From Aptenodytes patagonicus (lineage: Eukaryota; Chordata; Aves; Sphenisciformes; Spheniscidae): a stretch of DNA of 64,000 bases. The stretch spans positions 39,236,799 through 39,300,798 of the forward strand of contig NC_134982.1 of the NCBI RefSeq assembly GCF_965638725.1, given 5' to 3'. Shown here in pieces: positions 48,501 to 60,400 of this stretch. Numbering within the stretch: the stretch's first letter is position 1; each line of letters begins with the position of its first letter. The notes below the pieces were generated by a model. The model was given only the letters and a program-made list of their open reading frames with translations, was not told the DNA's origin and made no database searches. Position numbers and translations under genes: made by a program.

Positions 48501-50663
48501 GCACTGGGATTTGGAAGCCTGCTACACACCTTCCTGTTGGTTGCTTTGCAGCAGAGTTCTGTCAAACCTCATGTTTTCTTGTATAGTCAGATTTCAATGT
48601 TTTGAGAGCCAGGTGTCATGACAGCCAGTCATTTTAAAGATTACAGGCATATCTTATAGTTGGTCTGTTTTTGGAAGAAAGAAAGAAAACAGAAGCATAT
48701 TCTGTCAGTTTTGATCTGGGTCAGTGTTTTCCAGCACTGTTGGCAAAAGTATGAAAGGCACAGAAGAGAGAGTATACTACTTTGCCTATACCTGGAATAT
48801 GAAGCTAAGCATTTAGTGGTGGGGAGATCCACTGTGGGAATATCTGGATGTTCCCTGGTATGCCATACCAGCTTATGGAAAAGAGTTTGTCAGCAGGTAG
48901 TGATAAGCATAGTAAAGGTCTGGCAGTTAAAAGTGGCATTTGTCTGTGTGTTGCCATTTTCTTTTGCGAATGATGTGAGGGTTTTTTAGGTTATGATTCT
49001 ATAATCATATGATCTTTGCCTTTGCAATTTTTGAATCTTCAGTAAATATCAAGTCATGATATTTCTTTGTGATTACATGTTGTTACCACACATTGTTGTG
49101 CTGATGTTGGTCCAGCCTGTGTGTGTAAATGCCTGTCTTTTGACAGTGTTCATGTGAAGTCTCCCTGTTCTTTGATAGAAATTGCTTAAATTTGTTCAGA
49201 CTTTTTGATATAGCTTAAAAGTCTAAATGTATGTATATCTGTTCATAATTTAGGAAGACATTTGGGGAGCATACTGCACTCTATGCCAAACAGTTAATAT
49301 TACTGTATCTCAGTTTGTTCATGTGTTAAATGAGGATGATGGTTTGTTTGTCCTATGAGAGGGTTACCTAAATTCTGCATAATTTCTTGTTTCCAGCTCA
49401 CCATCTGTGAGGAGTTCCTGCAGTTTTCTATTCACTGATGGAGAAGTGGAATTACAGATAAAATAGATTTCTCAGATTTTTTTTCCTGCTAGGAAAGAAA
49501 GAAAGGGGAACAGTAAAAAAAGAAAAAACAAAAAAATCCCAAACCCAGCACCCAATTCTCTTTTTCCTCCCTTATTTTGCCCTGTGTGATAGAAGTAACT
49601 TTTTGTCAGGTGACAATCTCTTATAATTATATGTTGTGTTAGCTCTTCCTGTCCATTATGTGAATAAAGTGAGGAGTAATTATGGTTTATTAACATGAGT
49701 AGTAAACTATCTAATAGATTTTTAGGGGATGATGATGCAATTGTATAGCATGTTCTAGATGAAAAGTCGAAGAATCAACCATGACTTTTTTTTTTCCTCT
49801 GCTTCTACACTTTCACCTTGTGAAAGAGTGTTTCATTATCAAATCCAGTCTATTTTCTTGAGAAGGGCTTGGGTTAGATCTGGCATGGTCTGGTTGGAAA
49901 GGTGTGGAAAGCGCTTAAAATTTTGCTCTCCTTTTCATAATTGAAAGTTGTCCTTGTAAGATCAGCCAAGCAGTAATAAGCTCTAGACTTCTTGAGCTCT
50001 TTACTGCATGGTCACAGAGCTTTTTTCCCCCCTTGTGGTGGACTTTGTTAATTTCATTAGTGTCTCTCTGGGAGAATATGGGAAATTCCAGAAATACTGT
50101 TGTTTCTTGAATTTTCCTGAATGGTAAATTAAACAACATAGGAGGAGGGAGATAAAATAGCTGTATGTATCTATTTTATGTAGTACTTGGCTCCTGAGAT
50201 CAAAAGTCAGCACAAACTAGATGTCTCAAATGTCTTTTCTGACAATGTGATTTCTCTTGCTAAACGGTGGCACGGTTGAAATTTGTGTACCATGCTGGAT
50301 GTTTACCTATATACTTGCATTCGGAGAAGAGCTAATTTTCCATTTTTAACATATTAAAAGCACCAGCTTCAGTTAAACTGAGGACAGCAAATGTACTTGT
50401 AAGATGTGGTAGAAGCAAACCATCAAAAGTTTTAATTGATGCATTAATTATTCTCTCTGCTGTTTTGCTCATTATGTGAAAAAGAAAACAAAGAAACGTG
50501 GATGCACAACTTGCCCAAAATTGTATAGGTAGATGCGAGGAGGATATTAAGGAGAACTCGGGGCTTCCTGAGTGTCAGTTTTGTTCCTGGGTTCCTCCTC
50601 TTCTGGAGGAATAAACTAATGTAACTACATACGTGACAGTAATGTATTTCTTTTTGTCAACAG
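45536..50663 (+). other. FOCAD: FOCAD intron 4
   Basis: About 5.1 kb, AT-rich. It holds a MIR-like remnant at 49300-49375, a C-rich run near 47165-47180, an ATATAC-rich patch near 47895-47935 and purine-rich tracts near 49500. I looked for the mammalian miR-491 hairpin known from FOCAD in mammals and did not find it in this intron. Confidence 0.8.
49300..49375 (+). repeat. MIR-like SINE remnant in FOCAD intron 4
   Basis: The sequence 'tatctcagtttgttcatgtg' followed by TTAAATGAGGATGATGG corresponds to the MIR core 'cctcagtttcctcatctgta' and AAATGAGGATAATA. The match is short and diverged, and the limits are approximate. Confidence 0.55.
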
Positions 50664-50768
50664 GAATGTGCATGGTTTAGTAAAAACTATTTGGAAATTA
50701 CTACAAATTCAAGCTATTCAACTGGGAAAAGATGGAGATGAGGCTGTTCGGAATCTGTATGGAATCAG
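50664..50768 (+). CDS. FOCAD: FOCAD fourth coding exon
   Basis: One base completes the split arginine, then the exon reads NVHGLVKTIWKLLQIQAIQL and GKDGDEAVRNLYGI plus two bases of the next arginine. The human protein reads NTHGLIKAIMHLLQMQALKE here. It is less conserved than its neighbours in the second half, around GKDGDEAV. The acceptor is TCAACAG and the donor is CAG before GTTAGT. A CR1 fragment begins about 110 bases after the donor. Confidence 0.95.
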
Positions 50769-50874
50769 GTTAGTTTCACATTGGTTTTATTTAGATACCA
50801 TAATAACTTTTTGTCCGATTTCTAGAAAAAACACAGATTGTGTTGATACTGGCTTTCAGTCTGTCTTTTTTTTT

Positions 50875-51072
50875 TTGACTGTGCAGGTAATCAAGCACTG
50901 GCACAGGTTGCCCACAGAGGTTGTGGCATCTCCATTTTTGGAGATATCAAAACCTGACTGCATGTGATCCTGGGCAGCCTTCACTAGCTGACTCTGCTTG
51001 AGCACATGGGTTGGACTAGATGATTTGAGAAGGTCCCTTCCAACCTAAATGATTCTCTGATTCTGTGATTTT
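50875..51072 (+). mobile_element. CR1 LINE 3' end
   Basis: The sequence 'aagcactggcacaggttgcc' near 50893 is the end of the CR1 coding region. 'ggttggactagatgatttga' near 51010 and 'ttccaacctaaatgattctc' near 51039 are the 3' untranslated region, followed by ATTCTGTGATT. It is a 5'-truncated copy in the sense orientation, about 110 bases past a FOCAD donor site. Confidence 0.92.
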
Positions 51073-52684
51073 TTTTTTTTTTTTTTTGGTTGAAAGTTTT
51101 AAGGAGTTCTGTAGTACAGGGATAAGATTGCCACCATAAGCTCAAAAGGGGCAATGGCAACATGAAGGCTGTGTGCAAGAAAGAACAAATAAATACTGGG
51201 ATTTGTTCAAATACAGTAGCTGGATGATTGCTAATAGTCCTTTTAATAAGTCTTTTATTTTAAGACTGTGGACCACTTCCCTCTCACTTGTTTTTCCTGC
51301 TCTATTCTTGTTATCAAAGTAAGGTACCTGAATGCTTTTACTGTTAAAGTCGTTACCATGTAAAAATAAATCTTTTGAAGATGCATCCAGAGCCACTCAT
51401 ATAAAGCTGTTTGTCATGCAGTAGCAGCCTTCCTAAGGGGATATCTTGGTGATTTCATCCGGCTCTTGAGAAACCATGCTTCAGTGCTGACATTAACAGC
51501 TGCTAATCTTTTTTGGAGAAGGTCTCAGCTTGGTAGATGTCATGAACGTTTTTCAAGTTGCTTCTTATGCAGTTAAGAGGTATCATTGTAGCAGGCTGTA
51601 GCTATAATGCTTTAAGGATACAAAAGGTACTATTTGGAAGACAGGAATCATGTCTTTACTTAAGCAGAATGAAATAGTGAAGAAAAGTGAAACAGACTTT
51701 GGAGTGCTGGATGCGCTTGCATTCCTGAAATCCTGTGTGCCTCTGTTTTCCTAGCTATATCAGTTCTTTCTACAAAGTCCACACTCTTATAGAACAGTTT
51801 TAACTGAAAAGGCAGGTAATGAAGGGTAGTCAGACAGAACTTTTTTGGAAACTTTCTCTTTAGTAGTAAATAAACTTATTTAAAGTCTCCTGGTAGAAGA
51901 GGCTAAGTTAAAGCAACTTAATTCAAGCTCCATGTGAAAAAGAGGGTAGTAGGATGTGGCTGGAATAAAGAAATAGCCTCTCCCCAGTAGGGTGAAGAAA
52001 GATTATTACTTTCCCCCCCCCCCAAAAAAAAAAGAAGAAAAATTACTGGTAAGAGACAAGGAAGGTGAAATTTGATCATTTAGAATGGTTTAAAGTAATA
52101 GAGAACTGAAAATAAGCAGCAGACTTACACTTAGCCAATAAGTTTTTTGTTTTTCCTTTTGCTTCCAGTTAACTTTAATGAAGAGAGATGTCAGATTGTT
52201 TGACTTAGTTTTGAATATCTAGTAGGTCAAGGCCCTGTGATTTTGAGGTCTGACTTTTGGTTTCTAGTGTACAGAAAGGCCTGTCTTTATTCAGTGACTT
52301 GTTACATAACAATTTTTGTAGTTGCATTCTATCAAGTGCCATTAAAACTTGATTTCTGAAAGAAATAAAAGAATGTATACAATAACTCACCAACAGTAAC
52401 CTCCTATTATGGTGTTCATATATTATGCTGTCAACTCTGCAAAAGTATTCCATGTGGAAATCATCAGTGAAGAATCAAAAAGCACCAGTATGTTCTCAAG
52501 TAGTTTGCTATTGTCATCTCTCTTGGGACATTTTAAAACCAGTATTACAGGGTAATAAATAAATTTGGTTTAGACCAATGTTAATTCTGGACAATAGAAT
52601 TACTTTTATAATACTGCTTCTTGTGATGATGTAATATCATGAACAGTTCCTGAAAAGAAATGGGAGAAAGTAATGTCTTGCAGT

Positions 52685-53282
52685 TGTAGGGGTTTTGTCT
52701 GGTTATGTTGTATTTGGTTTGTCTGGATGGAGTTGGCTTTCCCCATAGCAGCCATCATAGTGCTGTGCTTTGTATTTGCAGCTAGAACGGTGTTGATAAC
52801 ACACCAGTGTTATGGTTACTACTGAGCATGCTGTCTCTCCAGCCCACTCCCACCCCTTCAAAGGCCAGTAAGGTGGGGGTGGGCAAGACTTTGGGAGGGG
52901 ACATAGGCAGGACAGCTGACCCAAACTGACCAAAGGGATAGTTCATACCATATGATGCTGTGCTCAGCAATAAAACCCAACAGAAAGGAGCCGGGGGGAG
53001 GGGGCATTCATTATTAGGGTGTTTGTCTTCTGAAGCAACTGTTACACATACTGAAGCCCTACTTCCCAGGAAGTGGCTGGACATAGCCTGCTGATGGGAA
53101 GTAGAGAATAAATCTTTTTGTTTTCCTTTGCTTTCATGTATGGCCTTTGCTTTTCTTTATTAAACTGCCTTTATCTCAACGCACAAGTTTTTAATCTCAC
53201 TTTCTCACCATGCTACTGAGGAGGGGGAGTGGGAGAGCAGCTTGGTGGGTACCTGGCAGCCTGCCAAGGTCAACCCACCCCA
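52685..53282 (+). mobile_element. Solo LTR of an avian endogenous retrovirus
   Basis: This roughly 600-base element starts near TGTAGGGGTTTTGT and ends GGTCAACCCACCCCA. It includes the bird-LTR phrases 'gacagctgacccaaactgac', CAAAGGGATAGTTCATACC and 'taaactgcctttatctcaac'. A TATA-like AATAAAA is near 52970 and ATTAAA is at 53159-53164, so it is oriented with FOCAD. No internal retroviral sequence adjoins it. Its last 70 bases resemble the end of the LTR at 33261-34306 although the bodies differ. Clear target duplications were not found, and class assignment (ERVL-like) is from memory. Confidence 0.75.
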
Positions 53283-55809
53283 TAGGTTTTCTGATTTCAT
53301 CTGGGGAAGCCTCTGTAGTTCTAATGCTGGGATTCTCCACTTTCTGTAAGCAGATTAACCTTGGAAAATGGAGAAGGGATTACCTCTGTTCCTACAGAAA
53401 GTGTGACATGTTCCTTTTACCCTAGTAAGTTGGTAGAAAACTGCCTCATGTATCACTGAATTTTGGGATTCTTAATTGTTTCCATAAGCTGTGTAAGTAC
53501 CACTGGTTTGTTTTTTTGTTTGGTTTTTTTTTTTTAAAAAAACTAGTATTCCAGTGGTGGATAAATACCAAAACAAATATGCTGGGGGGTTTTTCAGGAT
53601 GTGTGAAAAAAGTTATGTGATTTTTAAATTCACATATGGCATGATCTGCACTTTTTATTATGAAGTTAGGACCAGCTGTAGCAGAGGCAGAAGTAGTCTG
53701 CAAGTTGGTCTCACTGTGGACTAGAACTGAGCATTCCCAGTGGATTTATTATCTCGTCTGGCATAAAGTTGTCTGTTTCCTATGCATATTAATATAGCTG
53801 TCCAATAACCTAAGCTCAAGCTGAATTGAGTGGGAAGGCAGGGAAGAGGGGGTTTTGAGGAGTGCTTGTCAGCATTCTCAGTGCAAGTGGGTTATGACAT
53901 GCATATACAGAACTTTGGCTATAAATTTTTGCTGAAAGCTATTAACTTTTTTTTGTAATGAACTAGTATTTTACATTATTCTTAATGATTTACCACGCAT
54001 GGTTTTTATTGTCTTAAAATTCTGGAGAGCTGCCAACTTTCTGAAACCAAAATTTAGAGCAGGTAGAAAAATGCTTTAAAAATGCATATTTGATGGTGTA
54101 AAGTGCTATTCCATCTTTCTGAAAGGGCCAGGGTCACAGCTGCATACGCAGAAAAGTACATTGACTGCAGACGTTGTTTCCTCATGAAGAAGCAGCAATC
54201 TGTTACTGAATTTGTGCTCTAAATCAGCTTGGAGTTCTCTTGTGTTCAAGAGATGTAACAAAAAGGTTTAGATAACCTAAAAGTTAAAAATAATTTTTGT
54301 TTTATTTTTGCCCCTCACATAAATTTTATCTTTGTTTCCTTAGACAACTTATGTATTTACAGGTGGATAGCTGCTGTGTCTGGTTGTGCATTTTGCTTTA
54401 TCCTGAACCCACCGGCAATAATTTAGGGTAGTAGCAGTGTAAAGTCATTTAAAGATGTGTGTTTTACAGTGCTGTGCTAGCAATTCTTAAGTTAGTGTTG
54501 ACGAGAAATTGCATCTACACACCTCATTTTTACTACTGCTAACAGCATTATCAAGTGGAACCTTTTTTGGGCTACACATTTTGGTGTTTTGTTATTAATC
54601 ACTGTTCACTGTGGAGCTTAGCTAATTTCTTTCATCAGCCAGTTCAGTGCAGTTATAGTCGTTTCAGAACACACAAAATCTGTCATAAAAGGCTTGCTTT
54701 TTTTCTGGATAGTAAGCCATTTTCATTTTAGACTCGATGTGTCACGTGCTGACTTTATGACAGTTCCACTGACTTCAGTGTCATAGCAGCACTTAGATGA
54801 CTGGAGACATATTCTTCTCATTAGGAAAGGTAATTAATTCTTAAAATATAACAAAGGTATTGAAATAAACAGCTGCTAGAACTCTGTCTGTCTGTACAGG
54901 GCTATGCACTTTCAAGGTCCTGGCATGGTATGTGAACAGTATTTCTAGCTTGCTGTCTGATAAATGATCCTGTTTATGATCTTGCTGGATTCAAGCGCTA
55001 GACAGGCAACAAGTTTTTGCCTCTTGCATGCTGTCATCTTGGAAAGTTGCAATGAGGCAATAACCTTAGCCTTTCTAGTCTTCGTACACATATTGTAAAA
55101 GACTAACTTTAGTGAAACGTTTACAGAATCAAGGAAGGTGGACATAAGAAGACCATGTATGTAAGTTAATGAATTTTAGAGACATGAATGTGGGAAGTAC
55201 CAGGCTTCGAGCCCTAAATATGAAGGCCAGACCTGTAATATATGCATACTTTGTGATCTTAGTTAGTATCTGTTTTCTGAACATGCTTCAAGTAGTACAT
55301 CACATCAGCCAGCTTTCTGAAAGTCCCTATGTCTCCAAATTATTTATTTGCCTTAATAGAAACACACCTTTGGTGTGTTTTTCTTCCTTTTTGGAAGAAA
55401 AATTGTTTGAAGAGCAGAAGGAGAACCCAGTGTAACAAACAAACAAACAAAAAAACCCAACAAAAACCCCCCAACTATCTTCTGAGCTTGATAAATTGTT
55501 CCAGTGACCGATTCTTCCTCAGTGAAAATACATTCTCTTTTTTTTTTTTAGTCTAAATTTGCCAGTTTCAGTTACCAACCTCTGATTCTTGTGTGCTAGC
55601 TTGACATTTCTTGCAGTATGAAATTTCTGTTCTCAATGAAAGTACTTAGGCTGCGGTGACACTATCCCTTAATCTAATCCTTGTTAGCTTGTGCTTGCAC
55701 TGAGAGATGTGTTTTTCCAGGCCTTCATGAGACAGCCATGAGAATAATTAAACTTCCACAGATTTTTAGTAACTGACTTGAAAGATGGGCACCGGAATAG
55801 GAGCATAGC

Positions 55810-56066
55810 CTGTAGATTGAGGGATATTATTACGCTTTTTCCTTGGCACTTACCAGATGGTATCTGGAGTACTTGTGTCCAGTTTTGGGGCCCCCCACTA
55901 CAAAAAAGAAGTGATAAACTGGAGCAAGCTTAGTGGAGGGCCGCTAGGCCCTGTTCCACAGGGCTGGAACACGTGCTGTTTCCTGAGAGAATTAGGCATG
56001 TTTAGGCTGGAGAAGACACCACTTGGAGGGGACCTAACAGCAGCCTTCCCAAGGACTGAAGAATAT
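55810..56066 (+). mobile_element. Older CR1 LINE, left part (interrupted)
   Basis: The segment contains 'tctggagtacttgtgtccag', 'agaattaggcatgtttaggc' and 'gacctaacagcagccttccc', in the order of the CR1 end of ORF2, plus orientation. It stops at GAATATATAG where a minus-strand CR1 begins. The expected next part of CR1 appears at 57389. Confidence 0.85.
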
Positions 56067-57388
56067 ATAGAATAGAATAGACTATTTCAGTTGGAAGGGA
56101 CCTACAATGATCATCTGGTCCAACTGCCTGACCACTCCAGGGCTGGCCAAAAGTTAAAACCTATTATTGAGGGCATTGTCCAAATGCCTCTTAAACACTG
56201 ACAGGCATGGGGTATCGACCACCTCTCTAGGAAGCCTGTTCCAGTGTTTGACCACCCTCAAAGAAATATTTCCTAATGTCAAGTCTGAATCTCCCCTGGT
56301 GCAACTTTGAGCCATTCCCACGCATCCTGTCTCTGGATGCCAGGGAGAAGAGATCAGCACCTCCCTCTCCACTTGCCCTCCCCAGGAAGCTGTGGAGAGC
56401 AATGAGGTTGACCCTCAGCCTCCTTTTCTGCAAACTAGACAAACCCAGAGTCCTCAGGTGCTCCTCGTAGGACATGCCTTCTGGCCCTTCCACCAGCTTT
56501 GTTGCCCTCCTCTGGAGGCATTCAAGGACCTTCTTAAATTGTGGGGCCCAGAGCTGCACACAGTACTCAAGGTGAGGCTGCACCAATGCTGAATACAGCA
56601 GGATAATCACCTCTTTTGACTGGCTGCTTATACTGTGTTTGATGCACCCCAAGATGCGATTTGCTTCCCGTGGCTGCCAGGGCACACTGCTGACTCATAT
56701 TGAGTTTAACGTCAACCAGCACGCCCAGATCCCTTTCTGCAGGGCTGCTCTCCAGCCACTCCTCTCCCAGTCTATACTTGTGTCCAGCGTTCCTCCGTCC
56801 CAGGTGCAGATTGCCCAATGCTCCAATCTATCCAGATCCTTCTGCAAGGCCTCTTGTCCCTCCAGAGAGTCAGCAGCACCTCCCAGTGTGTTATCATTAG
56901 CAATCTTGCTAATGGTGCATTCAACTCCTGCATCCAGATCATTGATAAATATATTGAACCCTAGTCTGGCCCTAGAACTGAACCCTGAGGAACACCGCTG
57001 GTGACCGGTTGCCAGCCAGATGTAGCCCCATTCACTATATCCTTTTGAGCCCTGCTGTCCAGCCAGTTCTTCACCCAGTGCACCACGAACCTGCTAATCT
57101 CACAGTTGGACAACTTGTCCAGAAGGATGCTGTGAGGGACAGTATCAGAAGCCTTACTAAAATCCAGAAAAGCTGCATCCATCACCTTCCCTTCACCCAC
57201 TAGGGGGGTGACCTTATCATTGAAGGGTATCAGATAAGTTAGACAGGATTTTCCCTTTGTGAGCCCATGTTGACTGTGCCTGATGATTGCATTATTCTTT
57301 AAATGCCTTTCAATAGTAGCCAGTAGGATCTTCTCCATAATTTTTCCAGGAACTGAGGTTAGACTAACAGGTCTGTAGTTCTCCAGGA
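56067..57388 (-). mobile_element. CR1 LINE, younger 5'-truncated copy nested in another CR1
   Basis: The plus strand starts with AATAGAATAG-type reversed tail, then the 3' untranslated region. On the minus strand there follow long open pieces of ORF2: a 125-residue part with HGLTKGKSCLTYLI, AFLDFSKASDTVP and SGVPQGSVLGP, then an 83-residue part with ERDLGVLVD, then a 152-residue part with ILLYSALVQPHLEYCVQLWA. Pieces this long show it is younger than the other CR1s here. It is inactive: truncated in reverse transcriptase at the 5' side, and the catalytic FADD motif reads IAND (56893-56904). Confidence 0.92.
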
Positions 57389-57456
57389 GTTTCTGACTGG
57401 ATATAAGGAAAAATATTTTACTATGAGCACTGGAGCACGTTGCGCAGAGAGCTGAG
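57389..57456 (+). mobile_element. Older CR1 LINE, right part (resumes after nested insertion)
   Basis: The sequence 'ctggatataaggaaaaatat' then 'actggagcacgttgcgcaga' corresponds to CR1 'ttggatattaggaagaaatt' and 'aggcactggcacaggttgcc'. This follows on from the left part at 55810-56066 after a short gap. It shows that the minus-strand copy interrupted an existing plus-strand CR1. Confidence 0.8.
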
Positions 57457-60400
57457 GTAAATTTTCTCTATGCTGAATGCAACACTGAAATAAGATGGCA
57501 CGTGCAACTCCTGGAATTATCCCAGTCATAGGCTGCAAAAGACTTCAGTGCTGGGACTGAAATCTACTGTGACCCGTGCCCCTCCCCCTGCTTTTATTTT
57601 TTCCCCTCTACCCATTAGGCAGTGGTACTTACGCTGCTTTCCAGAGTGATTTTTGGCAATTCCAAATAGAATCTCATCTAATGTTCTATTTGTTAGAACA
57701 TGGATCAGTAAGTGTGCAAAACTATATGTTTTTATGCTGCTGAGTGGTTTGGAAGCAGAGTTTGTTCTATTTTTGCTTTTCTTACTTTTTTGTTCATGTG
57801 ATTTTTTCTAAATGCTAAGACAGCACTAACTTAAAAGCTGTTCAGTTAATCCAGACAGAAAGCTATATATCTGCTCCTGAAGAGCTTGTCCAGCTACTTT
57901 ATTTTTAATTCTTCTGGTCTCATTATCTTAGCACGAGATCACCTCCAAATTTAACTTCCTTGTTTTTAACAGAGTAAGCTGAAAGCTACTAATTATTATT
58001 TTATAAAGATATAAATACAATGTGTTAAATTTCATCTCTTTGAAGCTTCATTAAAGAGGTGCCAGACATAAGATCTCAGGTTCCATTGCTAAATTTCTTT
58101 GTGTCTGTAGGTACAATAGCCTTGTAATTGCTCTCAGTTCCGTTAGCCCATATGGGTGGTGATTTTCCTTGATTTTGTTGCTCAGACACTATTTGTGGTT
58201 TTTCAGCTTTATTATTGATTTTGTAATTATTTCCACTATTTAGTTCACCTTACTAAGAATATTTACTTCCTCATATTTATGTATTATTACAATAAATTAG
58301 TGTTATTTGCCATGTTCATTGCAAATAGATTTTGAAGATAGATTTGTGGTCATACTTCCGAGTCTTGGTAGTGTACAGGCTCTAATGTGTCTGTATATGG
58401 AGATGACTTAGCAACGGTTTTCTTTATCTGGCTTTACTGCATTCCTGTGTATTTCTGCTGTTTTCTTAAAGGCACAGTTGTCTTCATGTCTAAATAGAAA
58501 TTACCTGAATCGGGTTTAACCTTCTTGCTGACAAGTTATATTCTAAATATTCTCTTGGTTTAGACCAACTGCCTATAGGCTGATGTCCTGAGTACTGCAA
58601 TTAAATCTCTCTCAATAAATAAAAGCTTCTTCTTGATGTCTGAAAGCGTATTAACAACGCTTTTTGCTTTGTGAATATCCTTCCATGGCAGGAAGTGCTT
58701 TGTCAGTCAGAGCAAATTTCCTACATACTCCCACTTTAAGATCCAATGTAGTTTGAAGCTTTTGAAGAGAAGCAGTTGACCAAAACTTATTTTCTCTTCA
58801 GATATCTCAGAATTCTTAAGATTGTTTTGTAGCATGTAAGGACACCAGTTAGTGCTTTTACCTGAGGTACACAGCTGCACAGTTCAGTGGGTCATATTGT
58901 CATATTTGACTGTTGTCTTCTATTGAAGTAGATATTTGCGGTTTCCTTGGTTGTTAGCTCTATTCTGACCACATTGTGAAGAAAACAAGAGGCATTAGGT
59001 ACGTAAAATATTCTGTCACCAGCTTTCATAACTTGGTGGGCCTTTCATTCAGCTAATGGCGATGTTTATTACTCTGATTATCCTCAAAACTAGTCAGTTG
59101 CCCAGAATTCAAACAATGTTAACATTGAGAATGTAAAAATAACATAATAAGGAGCACCTCTTTTAGTTTAAGGATATGTCTGCTAGATTATATTTTTTCA
59201 GAAACAGTATCTTACTAGGCATAGCATAACTCTAAACATTCCTGTTTATAGCAGGTAAGTATTACCTCTTTAGCTCGTTCAAGGGAAGCCTTAATACACC
59301 ATCACATTATGCAATTCAAATTTGCTATGTGATGGAAAAAAATAGATATATATTTTTAATTCTTTTATGGGATTCTTGCAGATTTCATTCACTTTACCTG
59401 GAGCTGGGTTGGTTTGGTGCTACTCGAGATGAAGCCTGTGTCGTAGCACGATGCTATTGAATACGAGTGTGTCTCAATGAATGTTGTTTTCTGTAATAAA
59501 AAGACTGCTTCAGATCTTGGGCTTTCTGCTCTTCACAGGTTTTTAAAACAACAATAACAAACCAAATACCATTATAAATCCTTTCTAAAAGGCTTATTTG
59601 ACTATATCACTCACCACAGTAAAATTAACAGTATATCAAGAAAACTAACAGTTTCTTCACTGCAGTGTTCCATATCTGCTGTCCTTTAAGTGAGAGAGCT
59701 CACATGCATGAAAGTCAGTTGGCCTGTAAACACACGCAAGGAGCCTTAATGTTATGTTAGAGCTGTGTGTTGTGGGTATATGTGCTGTCCTTCTCTCTCT
59801 CCTTTTTTTTTTTTTTCCCCCCTCAAGTCTTTCTCACTATTTTATTTAAAAGGCATGGTTAAGTGTCTGAAACTGAGGCAGTCTCTCTTGAGATGTACCA
59901 CTTCAGTTGGTGGGTCTCAGATCATCTAGTGCTGTATAGGTAGAACTGACTGAAAGTCTCTCTGGTGTGTAGCACAGATTTGTTGGACATATAAACAGGA
60001 AAGATGGTTAACCAAACTGAAGGCGGTGGTCTGCGGCATCTGCAGTTCCTAGATTTATGCTGCCCCTCTCTATGGCTGCCAGCCTTGTGTGGTGTGCATG
60101 CATTTGTTGCCTTTCCATTTATTCATGTAGCCCTGCTCTCTCACATGTGTCTAGCAGATCAGCGGGAGTTAGCAAGACTCTTCTCTTCCAACTTTTCTCT
60201 CTTGCTAGAAGGAAAGTTGTTTCTGCTCTGAGAGCAGGGAAGTATCTGGTTGTCTGCTCTTAAGCTGTTGGTATCCCAGAGAAGAATCTACACTGCTCTG
60301 CTTGTAGTTGGCTGAAGCAGGAAAGGAAACTGGGGGAAATAAGGACACTTAGCAGGCAAGTGGGAATATGGGGCCAGTCACAGCAAGGACAGTGGGTAAA

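Noticed and set aside
33261..53282. The two LTRs as ends of one provirus
   Set aside because: They differ over most of their length and in size. FOCAD exons lie between them, and there are no retroviral gene remnants. They are independent solo LTRs.
57197..57212. CTCF-like CACTAGGGGGG inside the nested CR1
   Set aside because: It lies within CR1 coding sequence, lacks the C that should follow the G run, and is better explained as part of the element.
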